64,000 bases of DNA from Rotaria macrura (Eukaryota > Rotifera > Eurotatoria > Philodinida > Philodinidae). Below are positions 25,572-38,153 of the stretch, piece by piece. Each line of letters starts with the position of its first letter. The first letter of the stretch is position 1. Under the pieces are notes generated by a model that did not search any database, was not told the origin of the DNA, and saw only the letters and a program-made list of their open reading frames with translations. The position numbers and the translations under genes were made by a program. The stretch lies in NCBI GenBank assembly GCA_900239685.1, contig OENT01000164.1, positions 113,872 to 177,871 of the forward strand. Reading direction: 5' to 3'.

Positions 25572-27347
25572 TTAAAACACACACTTATTTGTACATATGT
25601 ACATGCATGTTTTTTTTCCTTCGTATCTTCGTTGATGTTAAGAGATTTTGTTTTAGTTTGACAATATCATGCAATTGTTAATCTTATCATCTAATTGAAA
25701 TTTCATGTTTTGTCATTTTCCTTTTTTTACATTCATATGAACATTTCTACGTCCATTGGGACTGTCACAAAATTATGATTCGAATTCGATCAGCTGAAAT
25801 GCAAATAAACTATGACATAAATCATAATTTCATCCTTTTATTAGATCGAAAGAATAGTATAGTATTCGTTTGAAGTCTATCAATAAATGATAAATTATTT
25901 TTTACTTATGAATAAGATTGAATTTTGTTTTTCACTAGTTATACGTGTATGCAAAACTAGAAGTTTTATTAGTTATTGATAAACTTATAATTAATTAGAA
26001 TTAAATTACACATTAGAACTATACGAGGGACACGCTGCAGTAAGACAAATTCATTCGAGTTACTATAAATATCATCTTGCATGTTGTCTTTCATTAGAAA
26101 GCAAACATATGACTTCTTAAGTAAAACATTGTTCAGAAGACATCAAAGTACCGAAAAATATCTGGCATATGACAATCACAAAGCAGCGATAGTGTGAGTG
26201 ATTCATAACTTATTCATTGCTCAGTTGAGCACACTCAGAACATCATCTTCTCGAATCATAGAAGCATAAAGAAATTTTTAGTAATCCATTAAGGGATTCG
26301 ATTGTATATTTCTCGATCAGTTGAACAATTGAATTGAATTTAGTAGAACTAATCGTATTTCTTGTTTTTATTTTACATATATATCTTAATGGATACGTTG
26401 GCAGAAATAAGATAATCGACTTCCATGATTTTTGTCTAACAAATCCGAATTGAGAAATAATAATAAACATGATAAGAATAAGAATGCAAATTCTATATTT
26501 CATTTCGTTTCGTTCTCGTACTTTCTTTGTTTTATTTCGTCTCTTTGTTTCTCTCTGTGTGTGTGTGTGTGTGTATATAAATGTCTTACTCGAAATCATT
26601 TCATCGCAGTCTGTTATCAATGCACGCAAATGCGCGAAAAAAACTAGTATTACCTCAACAATGAAAAAAATGAACATATGAATTGTTGTGCGTGTGTTTG
26701 TGTGTGTGTGTGTGTGTATGAAAAAAAACAAGAAGCCAACGAACAAACAAAAAAAATAGAGCCACATGTTTTTTCCTCTTATCTCATCACACAGACTTCG
26801 TTTGTCTTCAATCTCACATACGTACAAAGAGACACAAAAAAAAGAAAAAAAAAGGAAAGCAACTGGCTGCCTAGCACGGCCAAGAAACAAGAAGGAAAAA
26901 GAAAAGATGAAGAAAAAAAAGAAAAAAAAGAAAGAAATTAAGACCGACCAAACGGTGACAACAACAACAACGGCAACCAAGGACAGAGCAGAAAATGATA
27001 GAGAGAGCGACGGTCATGCGCGCACACACGCCAACACACAGGCATCAGCATCAACATCATCAAAAATGGCACTCGAGACGAAGTGAAAAAAAGAAGAAAG
27101 AGAGACAGAGAGAAAGAAACAGACAGACAGACAAGAAAAACGGCACACACGAGAGAAACTTGGTGGTGGTTGAACAATGAACAAAAGATCCACACAAGTT
27201 CTCTCATTCAAGCCAGAAGATCGCGAGAAACAAGGAGAAAGAACTAGGGAAGGTTAGAGAAGAAAAAAAACAAATGATTGGCTGTTGCATCAGTATGTCT
27301 CTTCTATGACAGATCCTAATAAATATATGAAATCAGATATTAATTGT
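25572..27347. other. Intergenic between convergent CDT1 and RBMS, microsatellite-rich
   Basis: Contains (GT)n tracts at about 26557-26575 and 26691-26717, then A- and purine-rich simple sequence to about 27270 (AAAAAG, GAGA, CAGACAGA). Long ORFs on the minus strand here are low-complexity artefacts. It probably includes the 3' UTRs of both flanking genes. Confidence 0.5.
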
Positions 27348-30300
27348 TTATTCATATTGGTTTACACATACTTGTGAACCAACAAGTGATGGATCATTTT
27401 GTTGTTGTGGAGGTGGTGGTGCAGATTGTTGTTGTGGTTGAGGTTGAGCTGCAACTGATTGTTGTGGTGCTTGCATAAAAAGTGCTGCATGAGGATGTCC
27501 ATGATGATGTTGTGGATTAACTAAACAGAATGCACCCGGATGACCATTAGCGATTTGTAGTTGTTGTAATTGCTGCATGGGTAATACAAATGCGGCACCA
27601 GTTTCAGGTCCTGGTCCATGTGATAGTTGCATGTAGGACGGAATAGCCGGATTAAAAACGCCTAACGGCGGTCGAAGTTGTGCTGCTTGTGCATACATTT
27701 GATGATGTGCAGGATGTTGTTGATGTTGTGGGGGACCGGATACGATAGGCGGTGGAGGTTGTTGCTGTTGAGCAGGGGCTTGTTGAGGAAGCATTTGTGC
27801 TGCTGACATTGATGCCCATGGTGGGAATACTACAGCTGGTGATGGATAAGAAACTGTTTGATCCATTGGATATAATGGATGTCCACTTTTCATGTCCTTG
27901 AGAAAAAATATATTCATCGAATATCAGTTACCTATGTGTTAGATCACTTACATCTAAACCTGGTTTATACATTTTCTTATTTTTATTACTAGCATCAGCA
28001 AACTTTACATGTACGTGTTTATCAGCAAATTCTATACAAGTTTGAACATTAAAGTTATTTGATAAACATATCATTGAAAATAAATAAAATATTACTACCT
28101 GGAAAACTCTGATTATGGAATCGATTGATAATTGCTTGGCATTGTTCTTTATCATTCATGCGGGCAAAGCCAACACCACGTGATTGCTTTTGTTGATCAC
28201 GTAAAATACGTACACTAACAACAGTACCATATTGACTAAGTGCTTCGCGTAAATCTTGTTCTGTCATTTGAGGATCCAAATTAGCAAAGTATAAATTAGT
28301 TGTGTCTTGTTCTTGTTGCTGTGAAGACTAAAATAATAAAAATAGATTTCTTTGTTAAAATATGATTCATATATGTAGATATATATATATATATATATAC
28401 TTTAGCTAATTGTGCAGTATAGCCTTTTTTCTGTAATTGAGCTATTGCCATTTGAGCGTCTTCATTAGATTCAAAATCAATAAAACCGAAACCTTTACAT
28501 TTATTTGTTTGCTTATCAATTATTGCTTTCATCGATTTAACTTTACCACAACTAAATACAAGTATATAAAGATAGAAGCATATATTCGAACATGAATAGG
28601 TTTTCAATATTATGATAATCAATGAATTTTTATCTTTACCCTTCCACAAGTTTTGCAAGATCTTGATCAGAGTAGTCAGCTGGTAAATTTTTTATATACA
28701 AATTTGTATCACTGAGATGTTGCTGATTTTGATGAGATGATGATGATGAGGGTGATAAACCATTATTAACTATATTTTGATGTCCATTTATATACGGCGG
28801 TCGAGATTGATCATAAACAACATGAGACTGTGGAGGCTAAAAAAGTAAAATACATATATATATTGTACCATGTCATAATATACCCATATTCAAAAGAAAA
28901 ATGTTGACAATTAACTATCAAAATCGTTTCTTTCGCGTATATGTATGTAAATTTCTTCGTTTCTTTTTTTCAAGTAAATGATGTTATTTATTACATATAT
29001 ACAAACCCCTCCTGTCAACAATTCATAGCACACTTCAGCTGTTGTTGGTAATGGTATGAGCTGTGTTGCCGACGATGCGGCATTCCAGTCCATTAATCCG
29101 AACAAAACAACATCGCTCTCCATGTCGAAAAAGAAGAGAACAATGATAATAGCAAAAATAATAATAATAATAATAATAATAGCAGTGGTAATAATAATAC
29201 CAGTAATAACAACTGTATGCAGATAGTCGTATGGTCTATACCTAAGTATTAGTTTTCATCGAAGACGAAAAAACATACCATCTTGAACATGATGAGAAAT
29301 ATAGAAACAGAACGAGAAATGCGCACATATAGACATGTCTCTATAGACCATGTATATCAAGCGAGAGCGAACACTACCGGTGCGTAATTTTGACTGATTA
29401 TAGAGTAGAATGGCAAGAGCGAACAAAGTGGCTTTCTGCATTCGTTCGTTCCCTCCCGTCCTGGTTCCGTTTCTTTTTTTCTATTTATACGGCAATACTA
29501 AAAGAGCATTGGGACGAGGACGAGAAAAGGAAAGAGAGAGAGAGAGAGAGAAAACGCAGGAGTGAAATGTAATCATAGTAAAAACTCATCAATATAATAA
29601 GCCCCTTTACACAAGCAGTACGATGCGGACGCACAGGAGAAAAAGAAAAAATGAATGAGTAGTAATGCAAATACTCTAGGAACGAAGCAAGGCCTAAATA
29701 TTTGCTTTGTCGATGGGCGACAACCGACAACTATAAACGAAGAGAAATGTGCATATACAAGATGGATTCTATTACACGTACATATACATAGACAAGAGAA
29801 AGAGAAGTGTATGACACATCTTTTTTTCTTCTTTTAACTACCACTACTACTGTATTATCTTTACTGATAGTTCGAAGGAACAGAACAAACTTGTTTTCTT
29901 CGTACGTATATTTGCTCATCTTAAAGATGGAAATCATTCGATTAATCGTTCAACATGTGTGTATATCACTTACTGAAGATGAAAAACAAAGCATGAATCT
30001 AAGCTCGACCCGTAAGACATGAACTCTACCATAATTGTTTATAAACAGAAAATGAGTGCATTTTTGATTCCCTATATATGTACTAATAATACATGATCAA
30101 GACTTCTTTCTATTTTTATGTGATGCGAAACAGCCGCTTATACAAATCTTGATTCTCTCTCCCTCTCGCTTTATATATATATATTTACATATGAATCGAA
30201 CTTGGCCTATTGAAAATCGCTGAACGACGATAAGAGAAAGAGAAGAAGCCGGAGGTGGCCTCAGAATTAATCATAAATGCTTATAGTCGCCAGCATCATT

Positions 30301-30451
30301 TATTTTTCTTACCCTCCTCCTTCTTCTTCTTCTTCTGAGTACTACTAAACAAATCGTATCTGTTATTGCTACATTCCCTTTTCTTCTTCTTCTTCTTCTT
30401 CTTCTTCTCTGATGTTCTTCTGTCTTCATTTATGCTTGTCCTATCTCCCTA

Positions 30452-30482
<31 letters not shown>

Positions 30483-31086
30483 CATTGGGAATAGAAGTAT
30501 AGTCCGCAATAAACAGAGAGGAGAGAGAAACACAGAGAGAAAGAGAGACAAAAACGGAGTCTAATCAATGTTAGCTGGAAGCTATTCAATGAACAACTTC
30601 AAAGTTTCTTTAGTTCTATCGCATCATTCTTAATTGGCATCGAATATTTAATGCATAAAAGTTCCATGCATATTAGGTAGAAAACAAAAAACGAGAAGAC
30701 GAAAATAAGCCAAAGCTAATAGGAAGTTTTACTTTCAAACATATGTATATACAAAATAAAATGAAGATTATGGCAACATTGTACATGTCATGCACAACGT
30801 ATCAGGTTAATCGATTTCAATGAAGTTATTTCTGTAACGACATGATGAGATTTTAGCACGCACATATATGTTTAGATATTATCGATAATGTATGAATGAA
30901 TGAGTGAATGGACCATCTAATCAATAAAGACTAGAGTGAAATATTATCTTTTCTCTCTCCCCCTCTCTCTCTCTGTCTATCCTAAATACATACAATAGAA
31001 ATAATATATCATTATTGTTAGTGTTTATTAGTAAATACAAAGTTTATCTAAACCTGCAACATGTCTGTCTTTATCAGATGGAGATG

Positions 31087-31129
<43 letters not shown>

Positions 31130-33957
31130 TATGAGTTCTTCTCACTATCGTTGCGTTCTATTTCCGTGATGAGAGCTTCATGGGGCTATTGTTACTTTAC
31201 TCAATGATTACTTTTCAAGGTTACAATAGATTGACCCATTAATAACTGAAAAAACAAAGAAATGAAATGAAAAAAACATAACTCATTTTCTTTTCATTCA
31301 TGAACGATACTTCCGGAAAAGTGAAGAATCAAATCGAGGCAGACAATAAATATAAATATATATATAGATAAGTTATGTATATGAAAAAAATAGTGATGAT
31401 TGAAGCGCTCTTTTCTCATTATCCCTCTAATCAAACAATAATATCTTGAGAATAGCAGCGACTGAAAAAAATGTAAGGAAGAAATGGATGGCAAATATCT
31501 AGATAAATGATGAATTCGGGTGAACCTTCTCTTACAATTTCAATTAGATGAATCAACTTATTAAAAGAAAATAAAAGATGAGATAGAAGAAATCTAGCTC
31601 CGTATACTTACAACATAACCACCATAAGCTTTCGGCGAGCGAATATTAAAATGTGGCGCTATCTGTGCAGAACGTTCCATGGAATGTTCTGCCAGTCGTA
31701 GATAAGCTTCACGTTCAGCTGTTAATGCCATGTTTGTTATTGTTGTTGAATGTTGTTGTTGCGTTTGCTGTTGTTGGACGTGACCGGATGAATGGGGATC
31801 AATAATTAAATGGTGTAAAGAAGGCGTTTGCGATGTATTATAAGATGCCGGTTGCTAAATATCAAGAACAGAACATTCTATATTGTCATAAGCAATCAAA
31901 CTTTAGTCTATTAGAAAAAGAAAGAAAGAAAGAAAGCAAAAACTGCCACGAATCATCCACCTGTTACCATCAAGAAGAAAAAAAAACACTTGCTGGTATA
32001 TATTACGATAAATATGTGTATATTTTAGTTACATATGCCTTTACCTCCCCTTCACATCTGACCATGTCTGTTTTTTTCTAATCATTTCTGGTGTGTCACC
32101 AAAAAGAAAAAAAAGTCGTACACTACATATATTTATATACGTCAGGGTCAAACATAAATACTTTTCGACAAAAAGTCGAAGAATAATCGTCATTTCTCTC
32201 AATTTCTTTCTGTTTTTTTTTCGCTTTTCATATTACCAGTCATTATTTTTTTTCTGAGTTTTTTCTTCCTTACCATTTACATACATCATATACAAAAGGT
32301 CATCACATATTTAAAAAAACATCACAATCGAAATGACTCACCAGTAATGTTGAAGCAGCTGTAGCTGTCATAATTACCATATCTCTATTTTTAAACTAGA
32401 ACTATTAAGAATTAAAATATTTTTGATCTTGACCGTAATGACACACGCACCCAGACACTAAATGGGTCTCTCTCTCTCTCTCTTGTTGGCTTTGAATAAT
32501 CTATAAATGAAATGTTCAAATGAACAGTAAAAGAGAGCTCGAAAGAAAAAGATAATAAATACCACAGAGAAAGACGGACATGAAGAGAGAAGCGAGACAC
32601 AGAGAGAAAAAGAGACCGTATACACATACACACGTATATATGTATATACATACAGTTTGATTAATGAGCAGCCGGTACATCTCACAAGCAACTGACTGTT
32701 ATCTACAAAAATACTGCTCATCACATCTATTCTTTTTTTTTTCTTGGTACTATATCTTCAGTTTCATATCGTATGAAAGATCATCTAGAGGGCACATCAG
32801 GTTACTAAAAAACGACTTAATACATGAACAAAAACCACAAGGAAAATAATAAACAATTAGCTTCGAAAAGCAAAAAAAAAATCCTTTTTCACTGAATAAA
32901 TCTAACCAATCATTTGATTGTTCAGTGCCATTACATTGCAATATTAATAGTACAATATAAGGTCATCAATCGATCGTCATCATTGAATTATTCATTAGAT
33001 AGTGTTGACGACGGGATGTATCAAATTAGTTCAAACTTGGAATAATCCAACTGTGAATTAACAAGAGGATAATGAAACACGTACTATACTATTTAATTAT
33101 CTCCTCTTTCGTGCTGTGTTCAGCGATGAACAAAAAAAAACAAAATAGTTAGAAGGAGGAGTTCTAAATTGTAGTATATACACAGATATATATATATATA
33201 TATCTGGACACTCACACACATAAAAAAATGTATATTAAACGAACAGAAAATACATCACCTCGAGTGTTGGCATGACAAGTATCCACCGTGTTTGGTCAAT
33301 ACTGGTATTTAATGATGCAGAACGTTGTCGGGATGAAGAAGAAGGAGAATAACAACTAGCAACAGCATTAGCAGCAGCTAAACGAGCTTGTCGTTCAAGA
33401 CTTGTATCTAACTGACAATAGTGTCGACTATTCAACGATGAAGATGATGTCATTTAGTGGATATATGCGAACAGAAGTGACAAATAAACATGTATTTATA
33501 TATAAATCACACTCCAACGACAAGAAGTAGATTTGAACGACGAATAAACGAATAGTTAGAGAAAAAAGAAAAATCGCCACGATTTCTATGGATTATCTCA
33601 GTATATATTTATATATATATATATGTGTGTTGAATACATGTCGAATCGAAACAGAACAGGACAGCATCGATAGCGACGTTATCAAATGATGTCATACGAT
33701 GTCGATAGAAAATAGGAACTTTTAGCGTACCAATGAAGTAAAGAATAGCGGATTATAAATCCAACTGCAATCATGCAAAAAAACAAACCCTTTTATTAAC
33801 ATGACATTATGACTTATTGAAATAGTTTCTTATCAAAACAAACATCTTTTCAATATTCAGAACACGAGAAAAGTAAATACGTTTGACGGGAGTACTTTTT
33901 TCTTTTCATTAACAATTATTCAGTGAAAATTACCTGATGAGCAACGACAGTTGACAT
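27348..33957 (-). CDS. RBMS: RBMS/alan-shepard family RNA-binding protein (two RRMs)
   Basis: Common exons on the minus strand: 31854-31612, 28836-28640, 28551-28401, 28327-28099, 28031-27952, 27896-27348. They follow one of several first exons (33957-33934, 33453-33259 or 32380-32342; 29123-29007 would join directly to 28836). Isoforms would be about 440-547 aa. RRM1 spans 28.8-28.4 kb (RNP2 LYIKNL, RNP1 KGFGFIDF) and RRM2 28.3-28.0 kb (RNP2 LYFANL, RNP1 RGVGFARM), followed by the family's VKFAD. The long C-terminal exon is rich in Gln, Pro and His and likely disordered. RBMS proteins bind AU-rich single-stranded RNA and regulate mRNA stability and splicing. Upstream introns are long and full of simple repeats. 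All listed junctions keep phase. Orthology to RBMS1/2/3 individually cannot be decided. Confidence 0.92.
28380..28400. repeat. (AT)n microsatellite at an RBMS splice donor
   Basis: The intron after exon 28551-28401 begins, on the minus strand, directly with GTATAT followed by the TA run, so the splice donor itself is part of the repeat tract. Confidence 0.75.
29007..29123 (-). other. RBMS: Internal alternative first coding exon of RBMS
   Basis: ATG at 29121-29123 opens 39 codons ([14 protein letters not shown]...LLTGG) that end in phase 0 at a GTTTGT donor and join in frame to exon 28836-28640. It has no in-frame extension shared with the upstream exons, so it fits an internal promoter producing a shorter isoform. 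Confidence 0.6.
30322..31124. repeat. Microsatellite block in the RBMS 5' intron
   Basis: Contains (TTC)n at about 30322-30337 and 30380-30408, (TGTC)n at about 30457-30481, CT/GA tracts and a 35-bp (TA)n at 31090-31124. It lies in the intron between alternative first exons. Confidence 0.8.
32342..33957 (-). other. RBMS: Cluster of three alternative first coding exons of RBMS
   Basis: Three ATG-containing segments each end in phase 0 at a GT donor: 33957-33934 (MSTVVAHQ), 33453-33259 (65 codons, Ser/Ala-rich) and 32380-32342 ([13 protein letters not shown]). Each can join in frame to exon 31854-31612. They cannot be chained to one another convincingly, which suggests separate promoters. A further GTAAGT donor at 35553 may end a noncoding 5' exon. 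Confidence 0.55.
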
Positions 33958-35844
33958 CTTTTATACTTTTTAATAAAAGTGTATATATATATATGTATCG
34001 GTGAATTTGTCTGTATTCGTTCGTGTTTGATTAAAAACTAAAACTTATACACAAGTTTATATGTATTAGTGAGTATATATATATGTATGTTTGTGCGTGT
34101 GGAGGTCGTTGTTAGTTTCCCCCCCCCCCCCCCGTTTTAATCTATAATAGACAAAGGCACATCGTTCTGTCTCATTTTCTTTTTTGCCTTGTCTCTATTC
34201 TCTATGTTCTCAAGCTAAATCAAGCGCACACAAAGCGCGAATGGGTCGATGAAAAGAAGATGCAGAATAAGAAGAAATAAACCGACCGAAAGGAGAGAAG
34301 GCGAATAACTCTCTTGTTCGTCGTCACACGATGTACTCATCACCATCAGCCTAGCCAGTCAGCGACGACCATTGCCGCCGTTATTGCATGTGAGATTAGC
34401 AATATACAAGAAAAGCGAGAACAGTGGGTTTGATGAAAAAGGAAAGGGTGGAGGGAAGGGAGGGTGAATGAAAAAGAGAAAGAGAGATGAACAGACAGAT
34501 CGGTCGACACAACGAACGAACGAACAGTCGTCGACTTCCGGTAGCGCAATGCAATGTATTTATGAGCGAGCGAAAGGAAATGGGGTGTGTAGCGTGCAAT
34601 TATGAAAGAGTCTCCTTTGATAGTTAAAGGTGCAATAGATCGATGTATATCGATACATGTACATATGTATACATGCGCTGTTGCTTCTTTCGTATCGAAA
34701 GTGTCAGATACATTCAACATGCATTTTGTTTGTCTCAAATTAAAACAAGGCTATTTACTTCAGCTGTATTAATTAGGTAGATGTAGATTTAATGAGTTTC
34801 CTTGTGTCTTTCTTTTTTCTTACACACTTACACAGAAAAAGAAGAGAAAGTCAATTCCAGGGTTCTTTTCACTGTCTCTGTCGAATCCAACTGACAAGCT
34901 ATCTCATGCTTGATTGAGACCATCCTTTTATTTGTCTTAGTATTTCTTCGTCTTTTTTTTAATTTTAAATGACGATGTGTTGACAACCAAAGCTCTCATA
35001 TAAATATAGCAGAAATAAGTGATGCCTCTTATTTCATCATTCGGTCCTATGCGTCAAGAGAAGGATAAAAAAGAAGCTATCTTTAGTTTTGATGATAGTC
35101 ATTCGAGAAAAACAGCTGCTGCCTTCCTGTATGTTATCACAATTTATTTTTCGCTAAACGCACACATACGTGCATAGTCAAAGAAAAAACAAAAAAGAAA
35201 ACAAAAGAATGATGAAAATGAACGAAGGTTTTAATTAATAACAAAGGAAAATGACATTTCAAGTATTCATGTTTTCTTCTCTATGATAAAGAATTTTGTG
35301 GTAACAACATAATCAACATACAACACGATCCAAATGAAAGTGTTTTTCTTTTTGTTTTGTCTAGCACGTATTTCTGACTAAATTTGCTTTCTCTGTTCTC
35401 TATCGTTGACTGGTCGTACAAAGTAGTCGATTAATTCGATTAGAGACCAGCGAGTTACAAAAGAAAAGAATATTTGTTTGCGTTTTCATATCTTCTAATG
35501 CGTCTACATTAGGTGAACGATGGCAATGATCTAATTTTGATATTTGACTTACCGTAGAAGATGAGTGTGCTTCAATGAAATGGGAAATGGATCACCCACT
35601 AGTGCGACCACAAAAACATTTAGGAAGAGGTAAGGGACTGTGTTTCGTCGTTGTCGTTGTCGTCGATTGCGCTACAGGCCGCCACTAACACCAACGTAGT
35701 CGTAAGAAGGGAGAGTAGCAAAAAAAATCTACAAGAAGAAACGAGCAAAAAAAAAGAAAGAAAAGAAACTGGGACAGAAAAGAGAGGAGAAGGAAAGCGA
35801 GAATAAGAACAACAAGCCTCTTCTTCCTTCCTTGTGCGCATTAG

Positions 35845-35879
<35 letters not shown>

Positions 35880-36803
35880 ATCGACAGCCTTAAAGCAAAC
35901 GAGTAATAGCCAAGGCGAACAGACAGCGTTCTATTCTCTACTTTAGACTAACGCAGCGTTTTTCGAGAGACCAAGAGTAAAAACAGCCGTTGTATTTCTC
36001 AATCTGAAACAATACTGTTTCATCTGACATACTATTTGTTCGTTTCATGATGTATATAAATTGTTCACAAAATAAATCTAATGATGATCAGTCATGCATC
36101 AAATTCTATTTAGAAAAATCTAACGAAGAAGAAAGAAAGGAAAAAAACGTGCGACTTATAACGATGGTTATTCGATACGACTAATAAATCAAAAGTTATT
36201 ATTTTTTTCCTGTTTTAGCTCTATGATTTTTGCACAGCTGTTACCATCAGTACTCACAACATGACAGCATTGTCTTTCCAACATATAGATAAGATTTATA
36301 TACATATATGCAAATGTATGTGTATATGCTCATGTACTGTCGCACAGAAGAGGATGTTGTTATTTTCCGTTGTTTTTTGTTATTGTTGTTATTGTTGTCG
36401 ATGATGATGATGTTCGAAGTGGTGAGTTGCGACTGTGTCGGTAACCTACAATGAATAGAATATGCATAACTTCATCTGTTCGTGTTCTTTTTGTAACAAA
36501 AAAAGAACGTCGAAAACGAGGAGAGAAAAAGAGACCTGATTAGAAGTTGGGTTGACTGTGTTGGTGGACGTAGTAAGAATAGACAGGATGGAAAACAGTA
36601 AACGAGAACGAAAGAAGAAAAAAAATAAAAAAAAGAAAATAAGAACAGAAAACGATGATGCTTTTTTTTCTTGAGGAGGAGTAGTATGTGAACACGCACG
36701 CGAGCAAAACAAATTGTCAGATATTTTCTCTTCTTTTTTCTCTTCTTCGCGTTTCTTATGAGTCCGGACGTGTGCTTGTGTGTGTGTGTGTGCATGCCTA
36801 TTG
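33958..36803. other. Noncoding 5' region of RBMS
   Basis: Holds a 15-base poly-C run at 34119-34133, a (TA)n-(TG)n tract at about 35844-35880, GA-rich stretches, and a possible noncoding first exon with a GTAAGT donor at 35553. ORFs here are simple-sequence artefacts. No other gene is supported. Confidence 0.45.
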
Positions 36804-37277
36804 CTACTTCTTCTTATGTTTGCTTGCATTTGTCATTGTTAATAATTTCAAATTGCAAACAAGTAGTATAAAATTAAGAACATACATTCCGCAGCAGACA
36901 ACACACACATCATGAAGAACGAAATAAAGTATATAACCAAGATAAATTGTGCCAAGATTAGTTACTATTGAAAGAAAAACACGTAAACGAGCAATTGTTT
37001 TCGATGTATATGATCGATTAAGGATCAACGATAAACAGTAATAGATCAAGGCAAATAATGAATCTGGTAAATTGAATATGGAATCAGTGTCAAATAAGCC
37101 AAAACCTCGGCCCCATCGAGATGTTAATACACGTGAGCAACTCATGCGTTCACTTATATCGCAAGCTGCTCGATAAGATGGATCACTTGTTTTCCGTGTT
37201 TCAACATAGAATGCATAAAATGAAAGACCCAAGCCGACTACACATAGCGTTGTTGTTGTAAGACGATAAATTGACAT
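36804..37277 (-). CDS. VKORC1: Vitamin K epoxide reductase complex subunit 1
   Basis: Intronless, 157 aa (human VKORC1 163). It reduces vitamin K epoxide and quinone in the ER membrane, feeding gamma-glutamyl carboxylation. Four hydrophobic segments fit the family topology. The catalytic CXXC is C125-VV-C128, and the shuttle cysteines are C39 and C47 in the lumenal loop (CDISERMSC). The strongly conserved SRWGRGFGL follows at residues 53-61. The C-terminus KHKKK fits a KxKxx ER-retrieval signal. The residues aligned with the warfarin-site Thr-Tyr-Ala of human VKORC1 read Met-Tyr-Val here (131-133). The gene sits upstream of RBMS on the same strand with no sign of a shared transcript. Lack of introns contrasts with its neighbours. 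Confidence 0.96.
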   Translation of the reverse strand: MSIYRLTTTTLCVVGLGLSFYAFYVETRKTSDPSYRAACDISERMSCSRVLTSRWGRGFGLFDTDSIFNLPDSLFALIYYCLSLILNRSYTSKTIARLRVFLSIVTNLGTIYLGYILYFVLHDVCVVCCGMYVLNFILLVCNLKLLTMTNASKHKKK

Positions 37278-38153
37278 TGAATTTGATATGCGTACCTATT
37301 AATTAAAAGAAACGCATGAATAATTGAAGAATTCTCTCAAAAAAATATTGAAAACAGTCGTGAGTGAAAACAATGATGTTTTAGACAAGCAATCCTAAGT
37401 GTTTATGTATGGGTTAAATTTTTTTTGTAGGAAAATAATATGAAAATATTTTATTTTTGAACATTCTAAAGTATGTTGATTTAAAATTCTTCGTCTATGT
37501 AACAGAAAAAAACGTCAGTTGCTGTGTCTTTGACAGTAAATATTTCCATAAAGACTAGAGACCATTCTGACATTATTTTTTAAAAATAATGTTCTTTTTT
37601 TAGGTCATAATATCAATTAAACAGCAAATAGCGTTAGTATTCACGGTCGATTAAGGATAATACTTGGTAGTGCTTTCTTTTTTATTGCATACCGTTTATT
37701 TAGACGTTGGTGTTGTTTATAATTCTGATCAATAATGAGTAATACCACAAAATAACAATCTATGATAAACGTTCAAACAAGGAAATGAATTTAGACGAAA
37801 AATATTCATATAAATTTTTTATTAAATTTCATGATCATACATGTATTTATTTATTTATTTACATAATGGATTCAAACTAGCAGGTTCTAGGTAATTCTGT
37901 CTATACATATACATATATATGTATACAAGAAAAAAATGACTGCCGATAAATAATGAAATACGTTAGCATATAAATAATAACTAGACTAATGATTAGTTTT
38001 TAGAAAAATTAAATGCAAAAAAAAAATTTTTTTTTATTACATTGATGTAATGAAACACGGGTGAATGTACGAAGATATGAATGGAAAAATAAATCGAATT
38101 ATACGAAGTAAGAAGAAAACGCATTTATGCATAGCTAATAACAAAAGCATTAA
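37278..38153. other. Noncoding spacer
   Basis: AT-rich spacer between VKORC1 and the Spire-like gene, with short A/T runs and an (AT)n-like patch near 37900. No gene or element is supported. Confidence 0.5.

Noticed and set aside
26243-26980. 245-codon minus-strand ORF between CDT1 and RBMS
   Set aside because: The translation is almost entirely Phe, Val and Thr/His runs read from poly-A, GT and GA simple repeats; no domain, and overlapping ORFs of equal length exist on the other strand.
34119-34133. Poly-C run as another element end
   Set aside because: Flanks (GTTAGTTT, GTTTTAAT) do not match the element termini; treated as a simple homopolymer.
34346-34738. 130-codon minus-strand ORF upstream of RBMS
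   Set aside because: Low-complexity Ser/Phe/His content over GA-rich sequence, no splice or family support; more likely 5' flank.
36446-36829. Long minus-strand ORFs beside VKORC1
   Set aside because: Read from poly-A, TTC and GTGTGT repeats in overlapping frames, with no protein-like composition.
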